Of a stretch of 64,000 nucleotides of DNA, positions 32,934-41,935 are shown piece after piece. The DNA comes from Pseudomonadota bacterium. GTDB lineage: Bacteria; Pseudomonadota; Alphaproteobacteria; Rhizobiales; Pleomorphomonadaceae. The DNA is taken from contig JAEZHI010000045.1 of NCBI GenBank assembly GCA_023436885.1, forward strand, positions 124,001-188,000, written 5' to 3'. Position 1 is the stretch's first letter. The number at the start of each line of letters is the position of its first letter. The notes under the pieces are model-generated. The model was not told the DNA's origin and searched no databases. It worked only from the letters and a program-made list of their open reading frames with translations. A program made the translations under genes and the position numbers.

Positions 32934-33365
32934 CGTATCCTTCGGATGAAGCGGGAACTCACTTTGCACGCTCTTAGCGCCTTTCCCTTGGGAACGGTAT
33001 CGCTTTTGCTCCTCGCCCCATGGAAATTTCCGTCGTCTCGCCCTCTATACGTATTGTTTACATATAAATTACGCGCAAATGCGTAATCGGGCGGGCTTGT
33101 AACGCCGATAATCATCGTCTTTCGGTTACTTGCCGGACGCCGGGAGCGCCCGATTCCGCCGTTGTTGGCGCGTTATCCGGCAACGCCTGACTTCACCAAA
33201 AGCACTATGCATCAATATTGTCCATTTGGTCAAAAACGTAAGAAAGACGATGCAAACCTTCGGAAAGCATGCTTAGGTATGCGCCACTCGGGGGAGGGGC
33301 ATTTTGGGGTCCCCTCCGCCGACAAGCCCGAACGGGGGCTCCTTCCAAAAGGGGTGAGGAACACG
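32934..33365. other. 432-bp divergent region between mgsA and the nucleoside-uptake operon
   Basis: An AT-rich stretch around 33020-33080 precedes mgsA on - and likely holds its promoter. On + it contains an imperfect palindrome at 33218-33233 and a GGGGTGAGGAA ribosome region before the binding-protein gene. I find no riboswitch motif and no convincing small gene. Confidence 0.5.
33218..33233. promoter_or_regulatory. Candidate operator upstream of the nucleoside operon
   Basis: TTGTCCATTTGGTCAA is a 16-bp near-palindrome, TTGnCCA-TT-TGGnCAA with one mismatched central pair in each arm. Its size fits a GntR- or LacI-type dimer site. It lies about 130 bases upstream of the BMP-family gene. 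The regulator is unknown. Confidence 0.4.
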
Positions 33366-34361
33366 ATGATCAACAAACTGATCGGCGCTACCTTTGTCGC
33401 AGCCATGCTTTCGAGCACGGCTATGGCGGCGGATATCAAGCCGGCGCTTGTCTATGGCACCGGTGGCAAGTTCGACAAGTCCTTCAACGAGGCGGCCTAT
33501 GGCGGCGCGGAGAAGTTCAAGGCCGAGACCGGTATCCAATACCGCGACTTCGAGCCGACCGGCGACACCCAGGGTGAGCAGGCGATCCGCAACTTTGCCT
33601 CCAAGGGCTTCAACCCGATCGTAGCCGTCTCCTTCGCCTGGACCTCGGCCATCGAGAAAGTTGCGACGGAGTTCCCCGACACCAAGTTCGTGATCGTCGA
33701 CGCCGTTGTCGACAAGCCGAACGTCCGCTCGGTGGTCTACAAGGAAGAGGAAGGATCCTACCTCGTCGGTACCGTTGCTGGCCTGTTCTCGAAGACCGGC
33801 AAGGTCGGCTTCGTCGGCGGCATGGACATTCCGCTGATCCGCAAGTTCGAGTGCGGTTATGACCAGGGCGCTCGCGCGGCCAAGGCCGGCAACGACGTGC
33901 TGCAGAACTTCATCGGCACGACGGGCGCTGCATGGAGCGATCCGGTTCGCGGCGGTGAGCTCGCCAAGGGTCAGATCGACCAGGGTGCGGACGTGATCTA
34001 CGCGGCGGCGGGTGCCTCGGGTATCGGTGTGCTGCAGACTGCTGCCGATCAGGGCAAGTTCTCGATCGGCGTCGACAGCAACCAGAACTACCTGCACCCG
34101 GGTTCGGTGCTGACCTCGATGGTCAAGCGCGTCGACCTCGCCGTCTACAACGCCTTCTCCGACACCAAGGCCGGCAAGTTCACCCCGGGTGTGCTGGCGC
34201 TGGGCATCAAGGAAGACGGCGTGGCTTGGGCTTATGACGACAATAATAAGCCGCTGATCACGCCTGAGATCCTGGCGGCCGTCGAGAAGGCCAAGGCTGA
34301 CATCGTATCGGGCGCCGTCAAGGTGCACGACTACATGTCGGACAACTCCTGCCCGAAGTGA
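33366..34361 (+). CDS. BMP-family nucleoside-binding protein of an ABC transporter
   Basis: Periplasmic substrate-binding protein that captures nucleosides. The 331-residue product has a Sec signal peptide (MINKLIGATFVAAMLSSTAMA) with no lipobox cysteine, so it is soluble. The Bmp domain follows: GTGGKFDKSFNEAAYGGAE, FPDTKFVIVDAVVD, VGFVGGMDIPLIRKF and IYAAAGASGIGVLQ. The surrounding nucleoside catabolic genes indicate purine or pyrimidine nucleosides as cargo. ATG 33366 was chosen because it begins the signal peptide after GAGGAACACG. A strong hairpin follows the stop, before the ATPase gene. Confidence 0.94.
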   Translation: MINKLIGATFVAAMLSSTAMAADIKPALVYGTGGKFDKSFNEAAYGGAEKFKAETGIQYRDFEPTGDTQGEQAIRNFASKGFNPIVAVSFAWTSAIEKVATEFPDTKFVIVDAVVDKPNVRSVVYKEEEGSYLVGTVAGLFSKTGKVGFVGGMDIPLIRKFECGYDQGARAAKAGNDVLQNFIGTTGAAWSDPVRGGELAKGQIDQGADVIYAAAGASGIGVLQTAADQGKFSIGVDSNQNYLHPGSVLTSMVKRVDLAVYNAFSDTKAGKFTPGVLALGIKEDGVAWAYDDNNKPLITPEILAAVEKAKADIVSGAVKVHDYMSDNSCPK

Positions 34362-34376
34362 TCTAGCAGTCGTGAG

Positions 34377-34420
34377 GGCGCAAGGCATGACCGGTTTTCG
34401 GGCGTGCCTTGCGCCTTTTT
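34377..34420 (+). terminator. Attenuating terminator between binding protein and ATPase genes
   Basis: A 13-bp stem (34377-34389 with 34403-34415, one mismatch/wobble) with a 13-base loop and five T residues. It lies inside an otherwise continuous operon, so it probably ends most transcripts after the binding-protein gene and lets a minority through. Confidence 0.85.
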
Positions 34421-34441
34421 CGTATCCGGAGTCGTCAAGCC

Positions 34442-35965
34442 GTGAGCCCATCCCCGACCGCAGCGCCCGCCATCGAACTGATCGGCATCGACAAGAAGTT
34501 TGGCGCCGTCCACGCCAACAAGAACATCAACCTCACCGTCGCCAAGGGCTCGATCCATGGCATCATCGGTGAAAATGGCGCCGGCAAGTCGACGCTGATG
34601 TCGATCCTTTACGGCTTCTACCAGGCCGACGGCGGGTCGATCCGCATCAATGGCAGGGACACTGTCATCCACGACAGCCAGGCGGCGATTTCTGCCGGCA
34701 TCGGCATGGTTCACCAGCACTTCATGCTCGTCGAGAATTTCTCCGTCCTTGAAAACGTCGTGCTGGGTGTCGAAGGCGGTGCCTTGCTGGGGAAGGGCGT
34801 CTCCGATGCGCGGGCAGCTCTGAAACGCCTTGAGGCCGATTACGGTCTGGAAGTCGACCCCGATGCGATCATCGAGGAACTGCCGGTCGGCCTGCAACAG
34901 CGCGTCGAGATCCTGAAAGCTCTCTATCGCGGCGCCGAGATTTTGATCCTCGACGAGCCCACCGGCGTGCTGACACCGGCCGAGGCAGATCATCTGTTTC
35001 GCATTCTTAGCGTGCTGCGCGACCAGGGCAAAACGATCATCCTGATCACCCACAAGCTGCGCGAGATCATGGCCATCACCGACACGGTTTCGGTGATGCG
35101 GCGTGGGGAGATGGTGGCCACCCGCAAGACCTCCGAAACGACGGTTGAAGAGCTTGCAGAGCTGATGGTCGGTCGTCGCGTGTTGCTGCGTGTCGAAAAG
35201 GGACCGGCCGCACCGGGCGAGGTGGTGCTTTCGGTCCGTAACCTCACCGTCAAGGACGGTCGTGGCGTCACCATGGTCGAGAACGTCTCCTTCGACGTTC
35301 GAGCCGGGGAAGTGGTCGGCATCGCAGGCGTCGCCGGCAACGGTCAGTCGGAACTGCTCGAAGCAATCACCGGCATCCGCAAGCCAGCCGCAGGCGAGAT
35401 CCTGATGCACGGCAAACCGGTGACCGGTTTCGATTCCGCCCGTCTCCGGGCGCTGGGCCTCGGCCACATTCCGGAAGATCGGCACCATATGGGCCTCGTC
35501 CTCGGCTTCGAAGAAGCCGAGAATGCGATCCTCGGCTATCACCGCGACAGCCGCTATGGCAAAGGCCCCTTCCTCGACATCAATGCTTTCCGCGAGGACG
35601 CCAACGCCAAGATCGAGAAGTATGACATTCGCCCGCCCAACAGCCGACTGAAGACTGCGAATTTCTCCGGAGGCAATCAGCAGAAGATCGTCGTCGCCCG
35701 TGAAATCGAGCGCGATCCATCGCTTCTGATCGTTGGTCAGCCGACGCGCGGTGTCGACATCGGCGCCATCGAGTTCATCCATCGCCGCCTGATCGCCATG
35801 CGTGATGCCGGAAAGGCGGTGCTGCTGGTTTCGGTGGAGCTCGATGAGATCCGCTCGCTTTCCGACCGCATCCTCGTGATGTTCGCCGGCCATGTGGTTG
35901 GCGAGAAGACGCCGGATGCCGGCGAACAGACCCTCGGCCTGATGATGGCCGGCATTGCCGCGTGA
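34442..35965 (+). CDS. Nucleoside ABC transporter, ATP-binding protein (two NBDs)
   Basis: Energises nucleoside import. The 507-residue protein has two fused ATPase domains, as in sugar/nucleoside CUT2-type transporters. The first has Walker A GENGAGKST, a degenerate signature LPVGLQQRVEI and Walker B ILILDEPT. The second has a weak Walker A (GVAGNGQSE), signature SGGNQQK and Walker B-like LIVGQPTRG, so one site is likely non-hydrolytic, normal for this family. GTG 34442 was chosen because the frame upstream runs into the terminator. The two permease genes follow, the first overlapping closely. Confidence 0.94.
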   Translation: MSPSPTAAPAIELIGIDKKFGAVHANKNINLTVAKGSIHGIIGENGAGKSTLMSILYGFYQADGGSIRINGRDTVIHDSQAAISAGIGMVHQHFMLVENFSVLENVVLGVEGGALLGKGVSDARAALKRLEADYGLEVDPDAIIEELPVGLQQRVEILKALYRGAEILILDEPTGVLTPAEADHLFRILSVLRDQGKTIILITHKLREIMAITDTVSVMRRGEMVATRKTSETTVEELAELMVGRRVLLRVEKGPAAPGEVVLSVRNLTVKDGRGVTMVENVSFDVRAGEVVGIAGVAGNGQSELLEAITGIRKPAAGEILMHGKPVTGFDSARLRALGLGHIPEDRHHMGLVLGFEEAENAILGYHRDSRYGKGPFLDINAFREDANAKIEKYDIRPPNSRLKTANFSGGNQQKIVVAREIERDPSLLIVGQPTRGVDIGAIEFIHRRLIAMRDAGKAVLLVSVELDEIRSLSDRILVMFAGHVVGEKTPDAGEQTLGLMMAGIAA

Positions 35966-35972
35966 GGCCGAG

Positions 35973-37076
35973 ATGAGCACCGCGTCCGTACCGCTTCCGA
36001 ACTGGATCACCTACGGCTTGATGCCGTTCCTCAACCTCGTAGTTGCCTTCCTGATCTCAGGCCTTGTCGTCTGGTTCATCGGGGAGAGCCCGCTCGAAGC
36101 TGTGAACCTGCTATTGCAGGGAGCTCTTGGCAACGGCGAAGGCATAGGCTTCACGCTCTACTACGCCACCAACTTCATCTTCACCGGTCTGTCGGTGGCC
36201 GTTGCCTATCATGCCGGCCTCTTCAACATCGGCTCTGAAGGTCAAGCTTATGTCGGCGGCCTTGGCGCGGCGCTCGCCTCGCTTGCCCTCGACCATTACG
36301 TGCCTTGGTACGTGACGATGCCGTTCGCCGTGATCGGCTCGGCTATCTTCGGCGCCGCCTGGGCGCTGATCCCGGCCTGGCTGCAGGCCAAGCGCGGTAG
36401 CCACATCGTCATCACCACCATCATGTTCAACTTCATCGGCGCAGCGCTGATGGTCTATCTCTTGGTTCACGTGCTAATCGTGCCGGGCAAGATGGCGCCG
36501 GAAACCCGCGTCTTCCTTGAAGGCGGCCAGCTGCCGAAGCTCGACTGGCTGATCGCCATGTTCGGCGGCAAGATCGGAGCGGCGCCATTCAACGTGTCGT
36601 TCCTGATCGCGCTCGTCATGTGCGTCGCAGTCTGGGTTCTGATCTGGCGCACGAAGTTCGGCTTCGAAATCCGTACGTTGGGCGCCAGCCCGTCAGCGGC
36701 GGTCTATGCCGGCATCCCCTATGTGAAGACCGTGATCATCACCATGCTGATCTCCGGCGGTCTTGCCGGCATGATGGCGCTCAATCCGGTTCTCGGTGCA
36801 TCCGCCCGCCTGCAGGTGGAATTCGTGGGTGGCGCCGGTTTCGTTGGTATTGCCGTCTCGCTGATGGGGCGCAGCCACCCGATCGGCATCGTGCTCGCGG
36901 CCATTCTGTTCGGGGTTCTCTATCAGGGTGGCGATGCGCTTTCCTTCGATATGCCAAAGATCACCCGTGACATGATCGTCGTCATTCAGGGTCTGGTGGT
37001 GCTGTTTGCCGGCGCCCTCGAATACATGTTCCGGCCCGCCATCGTTCGGTTGTGGCAGCGGTTCGGCAAGGCCTGA
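35973..37076 (+). CDS. Nucleoside ABC transporter permease 1
   Basis: A 367-residue inner-membrane permease of the BPD_transp_2 family with about ten hydrophobic segments. The first (LMPFLNLVVAFLISGLVVWF), NIGSEGQAYVGGLGAAL and GGAGFVGIAVSLMGR match the larger of the two permeases in BMP-type systems. ATG 35973 follows GAGGCCGAG, eight bases after the ATPase stop. It works as a heterodimer with the next gene's product. Confidence 0.93.
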   Translation: MSTASVPLPNWITYGLMPFLNLVVAFLISGLVVWFIGESPLEAVNLLLQGALGNGEGIGFTLYYATNFIFTGLSVAVAYHAGLFNIGSEGQAYVGGLGAALASLALDHYVPWYVTMPFAVIGSAIFGAAWALIPAWLQAKRGSHIVITTIMFNFIGAALMVYLLVHVLIVPGKMAPETRVFLEGGQLPKLDWLIAMFGGKIGAAPFNVSFLIALVMCVAVWVLIWRTKFGFEIRTLGASPSAAVYAGIPYVKTVIITMLISGGLAGMMALNPVLGASARLQVEFVGGAGFVGIAVSLMGRSHPIGIVLAAILFGVLYQGGDALSFDMPKITRDMIVVIQGLVVLFAGALEYMFRPAIVRLWQRFGKA

Positions 37077-37087
37077 GGAGGAGATCC

Positions 37088-38056
37088 ATGGAAAACCTAG
37101 ACCTCATCTCGATCCTCGGCTCGACGATTCGCCTGTCGATCCCGCTGATCTTCACTGCTCTGGCCGGCCTCTTCACCGAACGCGCGGGTGTTTTCGACAT
37201 CGGTCTCGAAGGCAAGATGCTGTTCTCGGCCTTTGCCGCAGCTGTCGCCGCCTTCATGACGGGCTCGCCCTGGATCGGCCTTCTCGCCGGTATCACCGTG
37301 TCGGTGTTGATCTCGCTCATCCACGGCTTTGCCTCGATCACCAATCGTGGCAACCAGATCGTGTCGGGTGTTGCCATCAACTTCCTGGCGTCGGGCTTGA
37401 CTGCCGTACTGGGGCAGGCCTGGTTCAGCCAAGGCGGGCGCACGCCGCCGCTCGCCGCTTCGGCGCGCTTCACCGAGATCGTCTTTCCCTATGCAGCCCA
37501 ACTCAGGGACACGGGTTTCATCGGCCGCTTCTATGCCAACGTCATCTCCGGCCATAACATTCTGACCTATCTTGCCTTCCTCGCTGTGCCGGCGTCCTGG
37601 TGGGTGCTCTACCGCACCCGCTTCGGTTTGCGTCTACGGGCGGTCGGCGAGAATCCGGGAGCGGTCGACACCGCCGGCATTTCGGTCACCTGGTTGCGTT
37701 ATCGCGCCACCATTTGTGCCGGCATCCTCTGCGGTTGCTCCGGCACCTATCTCGCCATCGCCCAGTCGGCTGGCTTCGTGAAGGACATGTCGGCCGGTAA
37801 GGGCTACATCGCGCTCGCAGCGTTGATCTTCGCCAAGTGGCGGCCGGTACCGGTGATGCTGGCCTGCTTGCTGTTCGGCTTCCTCGATGCCTTCGCCAAC
37901 TTCATGCAGGGCAAGAGCGTGCCCGGCATCGGCGAAGTCCCGGTGCAAATCTTCCAGGCGCTGCCCTATGTGCTGACCTGCGTCCTGCTTGCCGGTTTCA
38001 TCGGTGTGGCGAGGCCGCCCAAGGCTGGCGGCGTGCCTTACGTCAAGGAGCGTTGA
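37088..38056 (+). CDS. Nucleoside ABC transporter permease 2
   Basis: The 322-residue partner permease, with eight to ten membrane segments. IGLEGKMLFSAFAAAVAAF and AGKGYIALAALIFAKWRP are the signature segments of the smaller permease in this transporter family. ATG 37088 follows GAGGAGGAGAT at ideal spacing. The stop lies one base before the cytidine deaminase start, which shows tight coupling of uptake to catabolism. Confidence 0.93.
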   Translation: MENLDLISILGSTIRLSIPLIFTALAGLFTERAGVFDIGLEGKMLFSAFAAAVAAFMTGSPWIGLLAGITVSVLISLIHGFASITNRGNQIVSGVAINFLASGLTAVLGQAWFSQGGRTPPLAASARFTEIVFPYAAQLRDTGFIGRFYANVISGHNILTYLAFLAVPASWWVLYRTRFGLRLRAVGENPGAVDTAGISVTWLRYRATICAGILCGCSGTYLAIAQSAGFVKDMSAGKGYIALAALIFAKWRPVPVMLACLLFGFLDAFANFMQGKSVPGIGEVPVQIFQALPYVLTCVLLAGFIGVARPPKAGGVPYVKER

Positions 38057-38057
38057 T

Positions 38058-38477
38058 ATGGCCGATTTTGACGCGTTGTTCGCGGCGGCGAGTGCCGCCC
38101 GCGGTCGGGCGCATGCTCCTTATTCGAACTATGCCGTCGGCGCCGCGCTGCTTGCCGACGACGGCAAGATCTACGCCGGTTGCAACGTCGAGAATGCCGC
38201 CTTCCCGGAGGGCTGGTGTGCGGAGACGACAGCGATCGGCCAGATGGTGATGGGTGGCGCGAAGCGCATCGTCCGTGCTGTCGTGGTTGCGAGCCGCATT
38301 GATGGCGAGCGCGTCCCGGGTGGCCGGTTCTGCACGCCTTGCGGTGGTTGCCGTCAGCGTCTCTCTGAATTCGCGGCATCGCCGGCGACCGAAGTCTGGG
38401 CCGCCGATCCAGATGGCGCCAGTCAGCGCTTTACAATGGCCGAGCTACTGCCGGCCGGATTCGTTCTGGAGGAGTGA
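38058..38477 (+). CDS. cdd: Cytidine deaminase
   Basis: Deaminates cytidine and deoxycytidine to uridine and deoxyuridine. The 139-residue protein is the short homotetrameric form: zinc ligands in CAETTAI (with the catalytic Glu) and PCGGCRQ, plus AGCNVENAAF for substrate binding. It starts immediately after the permease stop, with AAGGAG ahead. Part of the nucleoside operon. Confidence 0.95.
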   Translation: MADFDALFAAASAARGRAHAPYSNYAVGAALLADDGKIYAGCNVENAAFPEGWCAETTAIGQMVMGGAKRIVRAVVVASRIDGERVPGGRFCTPCGGCRQRLSEFAASPATEVWAADPDGASQRFTMAELLPAGFVLEE

Positions 38478-38483
38478 ACGAGC

Positions 38484-39305
38484 ATGTCCGAACTATCCAA
38501 CGCTGCCCGCGCGGCGGCGATGATTGCTGCCAAGACCGACCTGAAGCCGATCGTCGGCATGGTGCTCGGCTCCGGGCTCGGTTCGTTCGCTGATGGCGTG
38601 GAGGACGCTGTCCGCTTCTCCTTCGCCGATCTGCCTGGATTCCCGGTTTCCACGGTGTCCAGTCACAAGGGCGAACTGGTGATCGGCCGCATCGCCGGCC
38701 AGCCCGTTGCGGTGCTGTCGGGCCGCGCCCACTATTATGAGCATGGCGAAGCGGCGATCATGAAGACGCCGATCGAAGTGCTGAAGATGATCGGCTGCAA
38801 AGCGGTGATCCTGACCAACGCGGCCGGTGGCCTGCATCTTGAGGTCGGTCCGGGCGAGCTGATGCTGGTCACCGACCACATCAATTTCACTGGCTCCAAT
38901 CCGCTGGTTGGCGAGCTGGGCGACGAACGCTTCGTCGGTATGTCGCAAGCTTACGATGTCCGTCTTCAGAAGCTGTTCCGCGAAGCCGCGGCCGCCGAAG
39001 ATATTAAGCTGCATTCGGGCGTCTACGTCTGGTTCACCGGTCCGTCCTTCGAGACGCCAGCCGAAATCCGTGCGGCCAAGATTCTCGGCGGTGATGCCGT
39101 GGGCATGTCGACGGTGCCCGAAGTCATTCTGGCCCGTTACATGGGCCTTGAAGTCGCTGCCGTTTCCACCGTCACCAATCCGGCTGCCGGCCTGACCGAT
39201 CAGGAGCTCAGCCACGAAGAGGTGAAGGAAGCTGCGCCCAAGGGGGCCGAGAAGCTCCGGCGCATCCTGCCGCGCGTTGTTGCAGCCTATGGAGCTTCCG
39301 CATGA
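38484..39305 (+). CDS. Purine-nucleoside phosphorylase (trimeric, PNP II type)
   Basis: Splits purine nucleosides with phosphate to base and pentose 1-phosphate. The 273-residue protein has VLGSGLG for phosphate, the SHKGELVIG and GRAHYYEHG motifs, TNAAGGLH, FTGPSFETPAEIR and MSTVPE with the purine-contacting residues, which together place it in the trimeric type rather than hexameric DeoD. Its stop overlaps the deoA start by four bases (ATGA). Confidence 0.94.
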   Translation: MSELSNAARAAAMIAAKTDLKPIVGMVLGSGLGSFADGVEDAVRFSFADLPGFPVSTVSSHKGELVIGRIAGQPVAVLSGRAHYYEHGEAAIMKTPIEVLKMIGCKAVILTNAAGGLHLEVGPGELMLVTDHINFTGSNPLVGELGDERFVGMSQAYDVRLQKLFREAAAAEDIKLHSGVYVWFTGPSFETPAEIRAAKILGGDAVGMSTVPEVILARYMGLEVAAVSTVTNPAAGLTDQELSHEEVKEAAPKGAEKLRRILPRVVAAYGASA

Positions 39306-40618
39306 GCTTCCTTCCTCAGGAAATCATTCGCCGCAAGCGCGACGGTGCCGTGCTCAGCCGCGAAGAGATCGCCTTCATGGTCGAGGGGCTGACGGCCGGC
39401 TCGGTCACCGAGGGGCAGGTAGCGGCCTTCGCCATGGCTACCTTCTTCAAAGGCATGACCATTGAAGAGCGCGTGGCGCTGACGCTGGCCATGCGCGACT
39501 CGGGCACTGTGCTCGATTGGTCGGACCTGCCGGGGCCGGCTCTCGACAAACACTCGACCGGTGGCATCGGCGATACGGTTTCGCTTATGCTGGCGCCGGC
39601 CATTGCCGCCTGCGGCGGCTATGTGCCGATGATCTCCGGCCACGGTCTTGGACACACCGGCGGCACGCTCGACAAGCTCGACACGGTGCCGGGCTACAAG
39701 ACGCAACCGGATAACGATTTGTTCCGCAAAGTGGTGCGCGAAGTTGGCTGCGCCGTCATTGGCCAGACCTCTGATCTCGCGCCGGCCGACAAGCGAGTTT
39801 ATTCCATTCGCGACGTGACGGGCACGGTGGAGAGCATCGACCTGATCACTGCCTCGATCCTGTCCAAGAAGCTCGCGGCTGGCCTCAATGGTCTGGTCCT
39901 CGACGTGAAGACCGGCACAGGTGCCTTCATGGCGACCCTCGATGATTCGCGGGCGCTGGCCGATAGCCTCGTTCGTGTCGCTAACGGCGCCGGTCTTCCG
40001 ACCGTCGGTCTCATCACCGACATGAACGAGCCGCTTGGAACGGCGGCTGGCAATGCCTTGGAAGTGCAGCTCGCCGTCGACTTCCTGACGGGCAAGCGCA
40101 TCGATCCGCGCATGTGGGAGGTGACGGTTGCGCTTTCGGCCGAGATGCTGGTCATCGGCGGTCTTCGTCCCGATCTTGCCGAAGCACGTGTCGCGATCGA
40201 AGAGGCCTTCACCTCTGGTCGCGCAGCGGAAATCTTCGGCAGCATGGTAAGTGCGCTCGGCGGTCCGATCGACTTCGTGACCAAGGCGGACAGCTATCTT
40301 GCCAAGGCGCCGGTGGTGAAGCCCGTCTACGTGCCGGAAGCCGGCACCGTCGCTGCAATCAACGCGCGAGCGATCGGCGTTGCTGTCGTCGGGCTGGGGG
40401 GCGGTCGGACTCGTCCACAGGACCCGATTGATCCGTCGGTCGGTTTCTCGGCATTGGCCGGTCTTGGCGAGGATGTCGGTCCTGACCATCCGCTCGGCTT
40501 CGTGCATGCGGCGAGCGAATCGGCAGCGGATGCCGCTGCTGCGGCCCTCGTTGCCGCCTATCAGCTTGGTGACCGGCCGGAACGCGGTCCGTCGGTGATC
40601 GAACGGGTCGGCGGCTGA
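39302..40618 (+). CDS. deoA: Thymidine phosphorylase
   Basis: Phosphorolysis of thymidine and deoxyuridine to base and deoxyribose 1-phosphate. The 438-residue protein contains KHSTGGIGDTVSL (phosphate and substrate loop), GHGLGHTGGTLDKL, LDVKTGTGAFM and the C-terminal pyrimidine phosphorylase domain. Its start overlaps the preceding gene, so the two are coupled. The product feeds phosphopentomutase, the next gene. Confidence 0.95.
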   Translation: MSFLPQEIIRRKRDGAVLSREEIAFMVEGLTAGSVTEGQVAAFAMATFFKGMTIEERVALTLAMRDSGTVLDWSDLPGPALDKHSTGGIGDTVSLMLAPAIAACGGYVPMISGHGLGHTGGTLDKLDTVPGYKTQPDNDLFRKVVREVGCAVIGQTSDLAPADKRVYSIRDVTGTVESIDLITASILSKKLAAGLNGLVLDVKTGTGAFMATLDDSRALADSLVRVANGAGLPTVGLITDMNEPLGTAAGNALEVQLAVDFLTGKRIDPRMWEVTVALSAEMLVIGGLRPDLAEARVAIEEAFTSGRAAEIFGSMVSALGGPIDFVTKADSYLAKAPVVKPVYVPEAGTVAAINARAIGVAVVGLGGGRTRPQDPIDPSVGFSALAGLGEDVGPDHPLGFVHAASESAADAAAAALVAAYQLGDRPERGPSVIERVGG

Positions 40619-40707
40619 CGGCTTTTCGAGGGGCGGCTGCGGACGGCGCTACCCCTTGGCTTCGGGCAAATAAAGATGAAGCGCCATCGACGCGCCGAGG
40701 AGGAAGT

Positions 40708-41925
40708 ATGAAACGGGCGATCATCATCGTTCTGGATAGCTTTGGCATCGGCGGTGCGCCCGATGCCGCTCGTTTCGGCGATGAAGGCTCCGATACGCTT
40801 GGCCACATCGCTGCCGAGTGTGCTGCTGGCCGTGGCGATCGCGAGGGGCTGCGGTCCGGACCGCTCTCCTTGCCCAATCTCGAGCGGATCGGTCTCGGTC
40901 TCGCCGCTGAACTCGCTACGGGTCGCAAACCTGCTGGCTTCAGCCGCACGAGTGCCGCGGGGCGCTATGCCGCTCCCGCTGAGGTGTCGAGTGGCAAGGA
41001 CACGCCCTCCGGCCACTGGGAAATCGCCGGAGTTCCCGTGCCCTTCGAATGGGGGTACTTCCCACCGGCGCCGCCCAGCTTTCCTGCCGAACTGATCGAA
41101 GCATACGTTCGCGAGACGGGCGTGCCAGGAATTCTCGGTAATTGCCACGCCTCCGGCACCGAGGTCATCGCCCGCTTCGGCGAGGAACACATTCGTACCG
41201 GCAAGCCGATTGTCTACACCTCGGCCGACTCGGTGATGCAGATTGCTGCCCACGAGACGCATTTCGGGCTCGCCAAGCTGCTGGCCGATTGTGAGATCGC
41301 CCGCAAGCTGGTCGATTCCTACCGGGTTGGCCGCGTCATTGCCCGTCCCTTCGTCGGCGAGACCAAGGACACCTTCAAGCGCACCGCCAATCGGCGCGAC
41401 TATGCCGTGCCTCCGCCGGAGCCGACCCTGCTCACTCGTGTCGAAGCCGCTGGGAACAAGGTCTTCGGTATCGGCAAGATCGGCGACATCTTTGCCCACC
41501 AGAACATCACCATCACCCGCAAGGGCAAGTCCAACGACGGCAATCTCGATCTTGGCATCGCCGCACTTGCTGAGGCTGGCGATGGCGATCTCGTCTTCGT
41601 CAATCTCGTCGATTTCGATACCGAGTATGGCCATCGGCGCGACGTTGCCGGCTATGCCGCCTGCCTCGAAGCCTTCGACCGCCGCTTGCCGGAAGTGGAA
41701 GCAGCGATGGGTGAGGGCGACATGCTGCTGGTCACCGCCGACCACGGCTGTGATCCAACCTGGAGCGGTAGCGACCATACGCGCGAGCGCGTGCCGGCGT
41801 TGTTCGCCGGGAAAAAGGTGCCACCTGGCCCGGCTGGCCGACCCGACAGCTTTGCCGATATGGCTGAAACCGTTGCCGATTGGCTCGGCCTTGCCCCGGG
41901 CCTGCATGGCCGCTCGTTGCTCTGA
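40708..41925 (+). CDS. deoB: Phosphopentomutase
   Basis: Converts (deoxy)ribose 1-phosphate to 5-phosphate. The 405-residue alkaline-phosphatase-superfamily enzyme has VLDSFGIGGAPDA at its N terminus, the phosphorylatable Thr in GKDTPSGHWE, and metal ligands in DFDTEYGHRRD, TADHGCDP and SDHTRERVP. An AGGAGGAAG ribosome site precedes it. An 89-base gap from deoA holds no clear terminator, so the operon continues. Confidence 0.95.
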   Translation: MKRAIIIVLDSFGIGGAPDAARFGDEGSDTLGHIAAECAAGRGDREGLRSGPLSLPNLERIGLGLAAELATGRKPAGFSRTSAAGRYAAPAEVSSGKDTPSGHWEIAGVPVPFEWGYFPPAPPSFPAELIEAYVRETGVPGILGNCHASGTEVIARFGEEHIRTGKPIVYTSADSVMQIAAHETHFGLAKLLADCEIARKLVDSYRVGRVIARPFVGETKDTFKRTANRRDYAVPPPEPTLLTRVEAAGNKVFGIGKIGDIFAHQNITITRKGKSNDGNLDLGIAALAEAGDGDLVFVNLVDFDTEYGHRRDVAGYAACLEAFDRRLPEVEAAMGEGDMLLVTADHGCDPTWSGSDHTRERVPALFAGKKVPPGPAGRPDSFADMAETVADWLGLAPGLHGRSLL

Positions 41926-41935
41926 GAGATAATTC

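Noticed and set aside
32934..33365. Purine riboswitch before the nucleoside operon
   Set aside because: No three-way-junction motif or conserved loop sequences can be seen; only a DNA palindrome was found.
34331..36010. 559-codon minus-strand ORF opposite the nucleoside ABC ATPase
   Set aside because: It is antisense to a gene with clear Walker and signature motifs, and its translation shows no domain. Long antisense frames are expected in GC-rich DNA.
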